From: an uncultured Glaciecola sp.
Lineage (GTDB): Bacteria > Pseudomonadota > Gammaproteobacteria > Enterobacterales > Alteromonadaceae
DNA length: 64,000 bases
Direction of reading: 5' to 3'
NCBI GenBank assembly: GCA_947496235.1
Contig: CANMCE010000011.1
Location: 1 to 64,000 of the forward strand
Position 1 is the stretch's first letter, and every line of letters begins with the position of its first letter. A program made the translations under genes and the position numbers. The notes under the pieces are model-generated. The model was given only the letters and a program-made list of their open reading frames with translations, did not search any database and had not been told where the DNA came from. Positions 18,360 to 26,975 of this stretch are shown here, one piece after another.

Positions 18360-19230
18360 AAAGGGTGTTGAACGACGCTTCTATAATTTAAGCTGATAAC
18401 GCGCAAAGCTTGCCCACGAGTCTATTATCGGCGCACAAAAAAATGATTAGCGCTTTAGACCAGACCACCACTATTCAAACCATATATAAAGCCTACTTTT
18501 CAGTTTGTAGCAATTAAAAGTTATATAAAAGCAAGATGTAATCACCCACTACAATTTGAGCTTTTACATCATCGGCTATCGTTCAACGACTGAAATAATA
18601 AACGATCAAGCGTTTCCAAACCGCATTAAAGTTATACTTATTCGGAAGGTGCTATAGACAGAAAGCGAAGCGATTTTCAGCATCATTGTGATAACAATGA
18701 CTGCAATAAAAAGCCTTTGAGAATCAAAGTAACAAATCGCGTAACAATGAAAATGCGAAGCACTTTTTGTTGTGGAGTAGCACATGTTCAGCGCAGCGAA
18801 CTAACCCAGTTTTCATTTTTGTTTTACAAAAATTTTTAATGGCTACGAAGTAAAGTCGTTAAAAACCATCAAGCTCGGCAACGAGCGCAGAGATCACCGT
18901 ACAACTAAAACTTGTTTTAATCACGCAGCGTGAGATTCGGTGAAAAGTGGGTTAGTGCGCTGCAAGCGAACATGTGCCAAGCGGTTAAACCTAGAGGCGA
19001 AGTCCTCGTTGAGTCAGCTCGTTGACGAACGTCAACAGACAGAGCTGTCGTGGTTTATAAGCGTTAATCCTTGAAAACGCAGTTTTTGAGGATTTAAGTA
19101 GAACTCTGTTGATTCGGTTAACTAGATAGGCTTTCAGTTGGGTTATTCAGCGTAAACACTCACCCCAACTGACAACCAATCACCAGAGTTTAAAATCTTA
19201 CAAATTTCGTCATGGGCGAACCTTTTTCAA
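18360..19230. ncRNA. Long structured non-coding block (possible RNA or origin)
   Basis: The 968 bases between the acidic protein and the replication-relaxation gene have no convincing coding frame but many hairpins. Perfect examples are cattgt-gata-acaatg (18684-18699), ctttga-gaa-tcaaag (18715-18729), ctcg-gcaa-cgag (18874-18885, a GNRA loop) and gttgac-gaac-gtcaac (19021-19036). A long imperfect inverted repeat (18780-18815 with 18941-18977, sharing gcacatgttc, gcagcg, actaaccca and ttttca) encloses about 125 bases. It could be a large structured RNA, an origin of transfer or replication used by the adjacent protein, or both. Strand and ends are not known. Confidence 0.5.
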
Positions 19231-19259
19231 GCTGACATTCAAAAACATTAGGAGAGAGT

Positions 19260-20144
19260 ATGTCAGCAACAGATATTACAAATGGTAATGAAAACAGTAT
19301 TACCAACCTTGAAGCTTATGGTCGATATTTTGATATTGAAATGTTCTATCAAAAAAGTAACAACTTTAGATTACGTGGAAAACAGAAATTGGAATTTGCG
19401 CTATTGTTTGCTGCTAGAATTGGATTTGTATCACCGTTAGTTTGTGCAGAAGTGTGGGAAACACCGCGCCATAAAACACTCGCGTTTTTAAACAAAATGG
19501 TAAGTGATGGTTTGCTTTTATCAGCAAGTACCTCACGTATTAATGATGGGCGTATTTATGTTCTTACATACGCTGGAGCGAATTACGCAAAAGAGATAAT
19601 GCGAGTAGATTTTCCATTTCGATCATCTTCAGAACCAATCCACCAAGTAAATCAAAACAGTATTATGCATGACGCAATACTTAGCTACATCATTGCAGCT
19701 GGTATTCAAAATTGTGATGCCAACAGTAATCATAAACCACTTTGGAAAGCAGTGGTTACTGAAACAGAGTTTAAAAGACTATACCCAAGCAACGAGGTGA
19801 AGAATGTTGATGCCGTTGTACTACTCAACAATGACAAAGTAGCAGCTGTCGAAATAGAACATTCATACAAACGCAAGCAACAGCATGAGGCAAGTATTTT
19901 AAAATTTAAAAGTGCCATGTTCAGCACTAATCTTTACGACCAAGTATTCTTGGTAGTTGCTTCAAATAAAATCCATACAGATACCAAACGTTTTTATGAG
20001 CAACTACTAGAAGAAATGCCTAATCGTATTAATAAAAAGACTAAACAGCCAATGTTAACCGTAGCTGAAGCCGAGTATTTGAAAGAGAACATAATATTTA
20101 GAACCAAGTTCATCGAAGACATCAACCGGATTTTCTACAAATGA
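19260..20144 (+). CDS. Replication-relaxation-like protein (winged helix plus nuclease-like fold)
   Basis: A 294-residue protein with ggagag 6 bases before ATG. Residues about 35-115 look like a winged helix (KLEFALLFAARIGFVSPLV, then LAFLNKMVSDGLLL). Residues about 165-205 hold NVDAVVLLNNDKVAAVEIE, in which D and E-x-E are spaced as in PD-(D/E)xK nucleases, followed by the basic HSYKRKQQH. This is the layout of the replication-relaxation (PF13814-type) proteins of plasmids and integrative elements. The nuclease reading is inference. It sits right after the structured block, on which it may act. Confidence 0.65.
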   Translation: MSATDITNGNENSITNLEAYGRYFDIEMFYQKSNNFRLRGKQKLEFALLFAARIGFVSPLVCAEVWETPRHKTLAFLNKMVSDGLLLSASTSRINDGRIYVLTYAGANYAKEIMRVDFPFRSSSEPIHQVNQNSIMHDAILSYIIAAGIQNCDANSNHKPLWKAVVTETEFKRLYPSNEVKNVDAVVLLNNDKVAAVEIEHSYKRKQQHEASILKFKSAMFSTNLYDQVFLVVASNKIHTDTKRFYEQLLEEMPNRINKKTKQPMLTVAEAEYLKENIIFRTKFIEDINRIFYK

Positions 20145-20171
20145 AAAAAAAGAGCACCGATGTCGGTGCTC
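20143..20171 (-). terminator. Terminator between converging genes
   Basis: gagcaccg/cggtgctc stem (20152-20159, 20164-20171) with a run of eight Ts on the minus strand. It ends the small membrane gene at 20180-20416 and lies just after the stop of the replication-relaxation gene. Confidence 0.7.
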
Positions 20172-20179
20172 AATATTAA

Positions 20180-20416
20180 TCACTCTTTGTATTTTCTTTT
20201 GTAGTGCTTTTCGAAAATGTAGATTAACCACGCCAGCATCCAAAATCCGAACGCCCCATACCACGTATTTTCATCAGCAAACCAATAGGTTGGATGCCAT
20301 TCAAAGCCAACTATAGCCTGAAGTATCCAAACTAATACAATTAAGTCACCCATCCGCATCGAAATTTGAAACAACTTGTCCAACGCAAAAAGTATGAGTT
20401 CTTGTCTTCTCGTCAT
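20180..20416 (-). CDS. 78-residue two-helix membrane protein
   Basis: ATG 20416 has an excellent gaggag 7 bases upstream, which overrides an earlier in-frame start at 20485. The product MTRRQELILFALDKLFQ begins with an amphipathic helix, followed by a hydrophobic segment (LIVLVWILQAIVGF), a short Trp-rich loop (WHPTYWFADENTWYGAF) and a second hydrophobic segment (WMLAWLIYIF) with a Lys/Arg tail. It is probably an inner-membrane protein with both ends in the cytoplasm. It lies downstream of the operon terminator at 20485-20510. No family is recognised. Confidence 0.7.
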   Translation of the reverse strand: MTRRQELILFALDKLFQISMRMGDLIVLVWILQAIVGFEWHPTYWFADENTWYGAFGFWMLAWLIYIFEKHYKRKYKE

Positions 20417-20484
20417 GCAGTATCTCCTCTTTATCAAATGTCCTGCACCAGATAAAAAGGAACCGAATAGGAGAATTTCAGGCA

Positions 20485-20510
20485 TGAAAAAAGCAGACCT
20501 AGATCTGCTT
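20485..20510 (-). terminator. Terminator of the defence operon
   Basis: aagcaga/tctgctt stem (20491-20497, 20504-20510) with six Ts on the minus strand. It lies about 265 bases after the stop of the UvrD-like gene and is the first terminator met by that transcript. Confidence 0.65.
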
Positions 20511-20774
20511 CTTGTTTTATTGCTCTGCCATTCACCAGAGTTACCGACAGCGCATTCGTGCTAGTAACTCAACTAGCATTCCCAGTGCTAGCTCTTTCTG
20601 ACGATACAACATTACATCAGTTGGATTTCCTTAGGGGCTTCCAGTCACGTTCCACGGCCTGGGAGCTGTGGTTGACGGCATTTTCTAAGTGGTGATTGAG
20701 CATCCTCTACAATTCATATTTGCTCTCGATACTATGTAAGGGTTTAAGAGGCGAAATATATTCAGCATTCAAAA
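20511..20774 (-). other. Untranslated 3' region of the operon, possibly a small RNA
   Basis: These 264 bases between the UvrD-like stop and the terminator have no credible coding frame. They contain several short inverted repeats, such as gctagt/actagc (20560-20577), a further gctagc, and ccacggc/gctgtgg with one mismatch (about 20652-20671). It may be a processed small RNA. I cannot assign an RNA family from memory. Confidence 0.35.
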
Positions 20775-21926
20775 TTATGGTGCCCAAATAGCCAATTTAG
20801 TTTTACAAACATCACTATCATCAATCACAAAGGCAACACTATATTTGGCGCGAGTAACAGCAACGTAGAACCTATTGATAGCTTTATCTGTTTTCGACGA
20901 TGAGAAAGCGTCTTTATCTCCGTTGATAAAACCTAATATGTTCGCTGTAGGAACAATTAATGTTCGATCATAAGTCCTACCTTTTGACTCACCGAAGTTA
21001 ACTTTGTCACAATCATTTTTTTGAAGGTAGTTTGCTGACCTTACGCTATCTCTTAGAACAACTGGCTCAAATCGTTTTATATACTCATTAATATCAGACT
21101 TTTTAACAGCAAAGAGTCCTTGGTGATCACTAAATTCGTCAGGAACATCTTCAACTTCAGAAACAGTAGGCAAATAACCAAACCCTTGATGGATAGAGTC
21201 TGCATAATTACATATAGATTGAATACATCGTCTGCTTGAAGCTAGCTCTTCTCTATCGAATTTTAAATTATTGTAAAAAGCCAGTTTATCAATACTAGAA
21301 CTCGGCTTTTTCGGGTTAGACGTTGTGTCATAAATGGTCTGTCGAAAATCACCCACGCAAGTGATTGGCATCATTGACAGAAATATAGGTTTGAGTAGGT
21401 CGTAATCCCACCCAGCTAAGTCCTGTACTTCATCAATAAAAATGTGATCATAAAGTTCACAAAGTCTTTCAACAGCAAGACTATTAGTTACCTTTAAAAT
21501 TCTTACAGCCAGCTTAGATAAAAACTCGGTATGTACCATAGAATTGTTGCTTGTTAAAAAGTGTTTAAGGTTTACACTACAAGCTTTAGCATCAAAATCT
21601 TCTGCCGTTCCCGCAATAGTCGTGTTACCCTTTTTATGTGGGTTACTTTGATTAAAGTTAATCGATTTAATTCTATTTTTAAAAAATATCGACTGATAAG
21701 GCCGCACTATATCTTCGAGTAAAAAAGTGTACCAGCCTTTGACATCGATCTTACCTTGTTTAGCTCCACCTAAAGTTACGCATCTATCTTTTATCTCTTG
21801 CTGATTACTTCGCGTGTACGTAAGTATTAGTATTCGTTTATTGTCACTTGCAGCGACGCAAGCCGATTTAGCGAGTCTATGTGTTTTACCTGCGCCTGCA
21901 CTGGCAATTAAAAGTTTATTAGTCAA
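20775..21926 (-). CDS. Short UvrD/GajB-like superfamily 1 helicase
   Basis: A 383-residue ATP-dependent helicase or translocase. Motifs in order are SAGAGKT (Walker A, 9-15), LTYTR (Ia), FIDEVQD (Walker B, 163-169), GDFRQTIYD (III, 192-200), SRRC (IV, 231-234) and FYVAVTRAK (VI, 353-361). All the ATPase motifs are present, but the protein is about half the length of UvrD (720) and lacks most of the accessory 1B/2B domains. GajB of Gabija, about 490 residues, is similarly compact. The TTG start lies in an 8-base overlap with the stop of the OLD gene, indicating coupled translation. In Gabija GajB assembles with GajA. A like partnership here is inferred. Confidence 0.88.
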   Translation of the reverse strand: MTNKLLIASAGAGKTHRLAKSACVAASDNKRILILTYTRSNQQEIKDRCVTLGGAKQGKIDVKGWYTFLLEDIVRPYQSIFFKNRIKSINFNQSNPHKKGNTTIAGTAEDFDAKACSVNLKHFLTSNNSMVHTEFLSKLAVRILKVTNSLAVERLCELYDHIFIDEVQDLAGWDYDLLKPIFLSMMPITCVGDFRQTIYDTTSNPKKPSSSIDKLAFYNNLKFDREELASSRRCIQSICNYADSIHQGFGYLPTVSEVEDVPDEFSDHQGLFAVKKSDINEYIKRFEPVVLRDSVRSANYLQKNDCDKVNFGESKGRTYDRTLIVPTANILGFINGDKDAFSSSKTDKAINRFYVAVTRAKYSVAFVIDDSDVCKTKLAIWAP

Positions 21927-23559
21927 ACTTTAACGCCTTCACTAAATAGTCTGGGTATTTAATCGACTCATCTGAATCAAATATGCGCACAGCACTGTCA
22001 ACTTTACGTGAACCATGATTCTTACCGTCGGCGGCATACCAACTTCTGAAAAACTCTACCTTATTTTCTATTCGTTTTTTCTTTATGTATTTATTGTAGG
22101 TTGTAGTCGAAAGCGCCACCTTCGCAAACTTATCTAAATCGTCTTCCGTACTGGCGTTTATGGCTATCATTGCTGGTTCTAGTGAATTCAAATCATTATC
22201 ACTAGAAGAAAATACTGAACAACTTAGACCTTTGCTCCAAGCTGTTATATTTGCATCGTAATCCCCATCATTATCTTTAACAACGTGAATTTTTGTACCT
22301 ATGTGTTTGCCTATTTCTATATAGTTTTTGAAACCAATACCACGTACAACAATAATGTCTATACCATCTTCTTCAGGCAATATTTGGTTCTGCTGAAAAT
22401 AGATCTTCTTTAAAATCAGCTCATCTGAAGGCCCTTCAACCAAAACTATCTTTGACGATAAAACCACTCGCAAAGTGTCATACCCTGGCAATCGTTGCAG
22501 TCTCTTGGAAACCTTCGGATCAATACTTTTTAGTTGTGTGTAGTTTTTACCAAGTAAACACAGGTTTTCAAGGTTCAACTTATTCAAAACATAAGAGCTA
22601 TGTGTCGTTAAAAACAGCTGAGTATTGATTTGCTGAGATATTGAGTTTATTAGCTTGCACAAGTTTATATGTGATAAATGATTTTCTGGCTCTTCCACCA
22701 TAACAAAATCAATATTTTTTGACTTGTTAGCAAGAGCTAACTTTATTTGTATCTGATTCTGCTCACCTTTTCCAATCATTGGAAAAGCAACATCATCTAC
22801 AGCCAATTGAAGACCTGATTCGATAGACTTACTTTGAGCCATGTCTGCAACAACATCTAGCTTTCCTTGAGTTACTGAATTATCAGCGTCGAGCTTGTCG
22901 TTTAATTCCTTAACTTGCTCTTGTTCATTAAATGCAGACTTTAGTTCTCGATAACCTAATGAAAGTAACGCTTGCTCCCGTTTTGTAAGCGTCGAGTCAA
23001 TTATATTTGTAATGTACTGGTTCTTACCGTAGGTAGGATGTAGTCTTGTGGGATCTATCAGCAAAGACTTAGCTTCTCGATTTAGAAATTTAATGCTGTT
23101 CCAAGCAAAATCAAACCACTCAACTTTGTAAAACTCAGTTGGTATCGATTGAATATCTGCACCACTGCCAATTAACTCGTCATATGTGTTGGCTAAATCT
23201 TCATCAAAACAGATTCTGATACAAGCTCCACCGCTATTAATTGATTTTGAATTGTTTGTACCCTTGTATTTAGGGCAATCATCGATAAAAGCTTCAACTA
23301 CAATTTCAGGAAGGTTTTCTGCTTTCTTATCACTATCGAGATAGTCAGATGTAGCTTCAGCATTAAAAAGCTCAGGTGACAATTGGGCTGAAATAGGTTT
23401 ACCTCTGTAGTAACCATTAATTACCAGTTCAATACACTCTAACAGAGTTGATTTGCCAGTATCATTGTCACCCACGATAATATTAACTCGTTCATTGAAC
23501 GGAAATTCTCTATTCCTAAACTTTTTAAAGTTCTTAACCGTTAATAACGAAATTTTCAT
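21919..23559 (-). CDS. OLD-family ATPase with TOPRIM nuclease domain (GajA-like)
   Basis: A 546-residue protein. The ABC-type ATPase domain shows GDNDTGKST (Walker A, 30-38), a signature-like GKGEQNQ (263-269), FVMVEEPENHL (Walker B, 285-295) and LTTHSS (H-loop, 317-322). The C-terminal TOPRIM domain shows LVEGPSDE (Glu375, Asp379) and KDNDGDYD (Asp429, Asp431), the metal-binding residues of OLD nucleases. The order ATPase-TOPRIM and the partner UvrD-like gene match GajA-GajB of Gabija. aagga-like bases precede ATG 23559. The gene follows the 717-residue protein after 20 bases. Confidence 0.9.
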   Translation of the reverse strand: MKISLLTVKNFKKFRNREFPFNERVNIIVGDNDTGKSTLLECIELVINGYYRGKPISAQLSPELFNAEATSDYLDSDKKAENLPEIVVEAFIDDCPKYKGTNNSKSINSGGACIRICFDEDLANTYDELIGSGADIQSIPTEFYKVEWFDFAWNSIKFLNREAKSLLIDPTRLHPTYGKNQYITNIIDSTLTKREQALLSLGYRELKSAFNEQEQVKELNDKLDADNSVTQGKLDVVADMAQSKSIESGLQLAVDDVAFPMIGKGEQNQIQIKLALANKSKNIDFVMVEEPENHLSHINLCKLINSISQQINTQLFLTTHSSYVLNKLNLENLCLLGKNYTQLKSIDPKVSKRLQRLPGYDTLRVVLSSKIVLVEGPSDELILKKIYFQQNQILPEEDGIDIIVVRGIGFKNYIEIGKHIGTKIHVVKDNDGDYDANITAWSKGLSCSVFSSSDNDLNSLEPAMIAINASTEDDLDKFAKVALSTTTYNKYIKKKRIENKVEFFRSWYAADGKNHGSRKVDSAVRIFDSDESIKYPDYLVKALKFD

Positions 23560-23579
23560 GCCACATCCTTGTTTAATTT

Positions 23580-25733
23580 CTAAGAAAACTCTTTGCTAGG
23601 TTTTATTTGGCTTAATAAAAACCTGACACTTTCAGAGTTGACTTGCCGCCGTCTTTCAACAATTTCAAGCAGGTGCTTATCTTGAACTTTAAGTCTACCA
23701 ACCCAGAGTGCCATCAAAAACTCTAATGCTCCCTCACCTTGCAAATTATCTGAGTTATCAACGATAGAAATAATTATGTCCGTGATCTGTCTACTAAACT
23801 CTTCATCAACGGCATAGTTTAATTCAGTTGCCTTTGCTGCCCTTAGTAAACAAGCTTGAATAACGCCATCATTGAACCTGTCAAAACACACAGGACTTAA
23901 CAACGTCGAGTGATAAGTGGTTGCTAACCCTTGATCGTTCTTTGCTCTGAGGTCATGAAGAATTGATTGAATTGTCCAATATACATCAGCTTGTGAAGCT
24001 TCCTCTGTTTTAAGACCTAAGCCAGCCCAAAAAGCAAAAGTATTCCTCAACTTCAACGACTCACCGGACGGAGAAGGAAGAAACAAATCACAGTTGCTAG
24101 TATAGTTTTCTAACTCATTTAATCTTTCGTTAAATATTTGTGGTAATTCGTCGAGTTGTTCACCGAGCGGATCACCAACATCTCCATAAGGAGATAAAAT
24201 ATTAATTTCCATATCCCAAGGAGTGAGTGAGTTCTCTCTAAACCTCGGTAAATAACAGGATTCTATAGAAATTAGCTCATGACCACCTAAACATAGATCT
24301 TTGCGAAGCTGCTCATAGTTATCTGGAGACGGCAATTTTGAAAAGCCAACAAAATACGTAATGGTTGCAGACTTATCTATGCCTCTTAATTTTCTAGCCG
24401 TAGCCAGTAACTTTCTACCAGAGGTGATAGCACTAGCAACGACAATAACTGAACTACTGTTTTTTAAATCATCTTCGCTGATGTCGTTGTAACACACAGA
24501 TTTAACAGAAGGATTTCCTGCAATTTTAAGAATGTTGTTTGCAAGGGTTTTAGAGCTTTGATCATCCAAATAAATCACAGTTTCTACATCTCTTGCGAAA
24601 TGTTTATTGACCTTTTTAACTAATTTCGTCTGAAATGGTTCTCCAGCCAGTTTTAAAATAGGTTCAACTTCTATGTAAAAGTGTTCTGGTTCCCAGTTTT
24701 CACTTGGCGAGATATTAAATTGAAGTAAGCTCTTTGTGGCAAACTCTTGGAAAAACTTTTGCCGAATCTGGCTAAAATCGACTTTTTTGATGACTAACAA
24801 CTCATGCTTTGGTGTTTCAGGTATAAACTGCTCGCCTTCAATTTTTATAAGCTTAGAGCCATCCGCACACATTTCACAGTCTTCAGCTTTAACTGAATTA
24901 ATTTCACCCACAGCCGAAGAAATATCAAAAACAGCTTGTTGCCCTGACAGTATTTTTGAGTAAAACAAGGTAAGTATATTTGCAGGAACAAACCTATACC
25001 TGTTAGATATATCTTTTGCTAATCCGCCGCTAGTCGTAGCAGAAATAACAACTAGACTATTTTCATCCTCATGAAAATCATAAGATTTGTTAAATATGTT
25101 ATAGGACTCAAAGCTTTCAATAAGGGGCTGTCTGTCTAAAAACTTATTAGAAAGCTGTACTGCAACACTTATCAAAAACGAAATCGAAGATGTATCGACA
25201 TAAATACGTCTTAAATTAGCCTTTAGATACGGTAATAAGCCAATAGCTAAGAAGGCAACTTCAGTGCCTGATGTAAATAGATTCGATGCTCTAATAAATT
25301 TGTCACAATGATCACCTGATGGCTTCAAAAAGTGATAGCTAGGAAGGGAAGTGATAACCCCTTTTCGCCTAGTGAAAATGTAATTTGCACCTTCAGATAG
25401 AAGAGCTGATGTATAACAGATTTCTTTATCAGTTCCTAAATCGGTTATTACACCATCATTTGAAACGGTTAAGAAAGTAACTTTTTCTTCAACACTGGCA
25501 GTCCACGAGTTGATCTCATCGACAAAGAAGTTTTCTCCTTTTAGCTCTTGCATATCTTGTTTAGAGAAATTGTGACCCATAATTATTAGTCTGTATGGGA
25601 CTAAATTTTCATTGATATCTTCTTTGATGGTTTTTGTTAACGATGAAACTTCATAACCTGCTTGGCAGAAAATGACTAGAGACTTCCGATGTTGCTCCGG
25701 CTCTTGAAATCTAAAAGCAAAGTAATCACTCAT
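23580..25733 (-). CDS. Protein with two phosphoribosyltransferase-like segments
   Basis: A 717-residue soluble protein. Two segments have the hydrophobic-strand plus Thr-Ser-Gly loop seen in PRPP-binding sites of phosphoribosyltransferases: SLVVISATTSGG (226-237) and SSVIVVASAITSGRKLL (427-443). The first is preceded by HFLKPSGDHCDKFIRASN (134-151), like the orotate-PRTase start. Between them is C-x2-C-x2-GS (CEMCADGS, 286-293), a possible metal site. The last 200 residues are helical. The usual pair of acidic residues before the PRPP loop is not clear in either copy, so catalytic activity is doubtful. ATGA overlap links it to the GHKL gene. I know no named family. Confidence 0.7.
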   Translation of the reverse strand: MSDYFAFRFQEPEQHRKSLVIFCQAGYEVSSLTKTIKEDINENLVPYRLIIMGHNFSKQDMQELKGENFFVDEINSWTASVEEKVTFLTVSNDGVITDLGTDKEICYTSALLSEGANYIFTRRKGVITSLPSYHFLKPSGDHCDKFIRASNLFTSGTEVAFLAIGLLPYLKANLRRIYVDTSSISFLISVAVQLSNKFLDRQPLIESFESYNIFNKSYDFHEDENSLVVISATTSGGLAKDISNRYRFVPANILTLFYSKILSGQQAVFDISSAVGEINSVKAEDCEMCADGSKLIKIEGEQFIPETPKHELLVIKKVDFSQIRQKFFQEFATKSLLQFNISPSENWEPEHFYIEVEPILKLAGEPFQTKLVKKVNKHFARDVETVIYLDDQSSKTLANNILKIAGNPSVKSVCYNDISEDDLKNSSSVIVVASAITSGRKLLATARKLRGIDKSATITYFVGFSKLPSPDNYEQLRKDLCLGGHELISIESCYLPRFRENSLTPWDMEINILSPYGDVGDPLGEQLDELPQIFNERLNELENYTSNCDLFLPSPSGESLKLRNTFAFWAGLGLKTEEASQADVYWTIQSILHDLRAKNDQGLATTYHSTLLSPVCFDRFNDGVIQACLLRAAKATELNYAVDEEFSRQITDIIISIVDNSDNLQGEGALEFLMALWVGRLKVQDKHLLEIVERRRQVNSESVRFLLSQIKPSKEFS

Positions 25734-26950
25734 AGCGTCACCTCCTGCTCAACACCCTTGTCAAACAGTGGAATTAAAACTGTGACGGCAACGCCTCTAG
25801 TGTCAGCTTGCGCTGTAACTTTTTCTGAGCAGCACTGCTTTGAATGCCAGTCGAAAAAGTCGTAATCGTCATTTTGGTTGGAAAGAAATGGATTTCTTAC
25901 AAAGTCGCGATATACAGATAGGTTATTTGACCTGACTTTCATAAATCCATTCAATGCAGTTAGGTTTGCCATTACCGCAGGTAGGCCATTTCCTTTTATC
26001 TCATCCGGGGTTGAAGAACTTCTGAATTTAAAACACTGCTTCAATATTGCATATTGCTTACTAACATCCATTTCTTTAATACTTCCTGTGCCATTATGAT
26101 CAGCTAGCCATCGACCACAAAAGCCTAGACCTGAATCAACAATGCTAATTTCTACAAACCTTCGAGTTGAGTTTTTAGTCTGATTTAAGTTATCAATATA
26201 CTGACTCAACACCTCATCATTACTGATTGATTTAGAAATAGCTTCTTCAACTAAATTAATTCCATAGCTATATATCACCCTAGTCGCAGGTTTTAGCCAA
26301 ACAGAGCGGTTTTCGCTTTTGGTGCCGTGCTCATGAGTATTTACAAAAAGCTCGTAGAACATTCTGCCCAAATTGTTAACCTTAGAGTCATCAGGCAAGG
26401 TCGCGCCTCCTGCAACGCTGGCAGAACGTTCAACCATAGACCTTACAAGACTAGTAATCTTATCAACACTTTTTGGGGATGGGTGGTAACCAGGTACTGT
26501 AGAATAAAACTGAGGTGCAAACCCTTTGGTACTATGGTCAACAAATGAATACCAGCAAAGACGGCCTCTATTTTGCCCAAAATTATTTTCTGATTGCTTT
26601 TCTATGGCACATTTTGCTTGACGGTTTACGTCTGGTCGCACATTTGGTGTTTCTTCAGAGGGCAAATCTATTTTTTTTGCCATCATCATCGCAGTGAACT
26701 TATGGGGTTGTGCGATAATATCGACAACCGCTTCATCTTTCGTTTTTTGGCTTGGCTTAATTTCGACTTTTCGATCTTTACTTAAATTCGCCCAGGTGTT
26801 CACAGCTTGTATTGCTGCTGCGTAGCCACCAAAAGCAAATTTGCTGTTACCTACTGGAATTTGTAAAATTTGGTCTTCTGGTGAATCAGATAACTGAGAA
26901 AAGAACTTCTCTATTTTATCTATCTCCAAAGTAGCGGGTAAAGATTTCAT
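25730..26950 (-). CDS. GHKL (HATPase_c) ATP-binding protein
   Basis: A 406-residue protein with the Bergerat ATP-binding fold of the gyrase B/Hsp90/histidine kinase/MutL group. The N box is YELFVNTHEHGT (199-210), the G1 box is VDSGLGF (271-277) and the G2 box is KGNGL (319-323). There is no His-phosphotransfer domain, no receiver domain and no membrane segment, so it is not a two-component kinase. The N-terminal 190 residues are unassigned. It starts 25 bases after hsdS and overlaps the next gene by four bases (ATGA), so it leads the four-gene set. The role is unknown. ATP-driven clamping or sensing is plausible. Confidence 0.8.
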   Translation of the reverse strand: MKSLPATLEIDKIEKFFSQLSDSPEDQILQIPVGNSKFAFGGYAAAIQAVNTWANLSKDRKVEIKPSQKTKDEAVVDIIAQPHKFTAMMMAKKIDLPSEETPNVRPDVNRQAKCAIEKQSENNFGQNRGRLCWYSFVDHSTKGFAPQFYSTVPGYHPSPKSVDKITSLVRSMVERSASVAGGATLPDDSKVNNLGRMFYELFVNTHEHGTKSENRSVWLKPATRVIYSYGINLVEEAISKSISNDEVLSQYIDNLNQTKNSTRRFVEISIVDSGLGFCGRWLADHNGTGSIKEMDVSKQYAILKQCFKFRSSSTPDEIKGNGLPAVMANLTALNGFMKVRSNNLSVYRDFVRNPFLSNQNDDYDFFDWHSKQCCSEKVTAQADTRGVAVTVLIPLFDKGVEQEVTL

Positions 26951-26975
26951 TATTAGTCCCTATTAAGTAATTCCG

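Noticed and set aside
18360-19230. Integron attC array, group II intron, tmRNA or RNase P RNA
   Set aside because: No integron integrase, reverse transcriptase, domain V-like sequence, tmRNA CCA end or RNase P core sequence was seen. The repeats are not attC-like.
20511-20774. Retron non-coding RNA
   Set aside because: No reverse transcriptase gene is present in the island, so inverted repeats alone do not support a retron.
20775-23559. A plain two-gene Gabija system
   Set aside because: The OLD-TOPRIM and UvrD-like genes fit GajA/GajB, but tight coupling with two extra upstream genes means Gabija alone does not describe the locus, and the helicase is shorter than GajB.
25878-26697. Several plus-strand frames opposite the GHKL gene
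   Set aside because: They are antisense shadows with biased composition and no ribosome binding sites.
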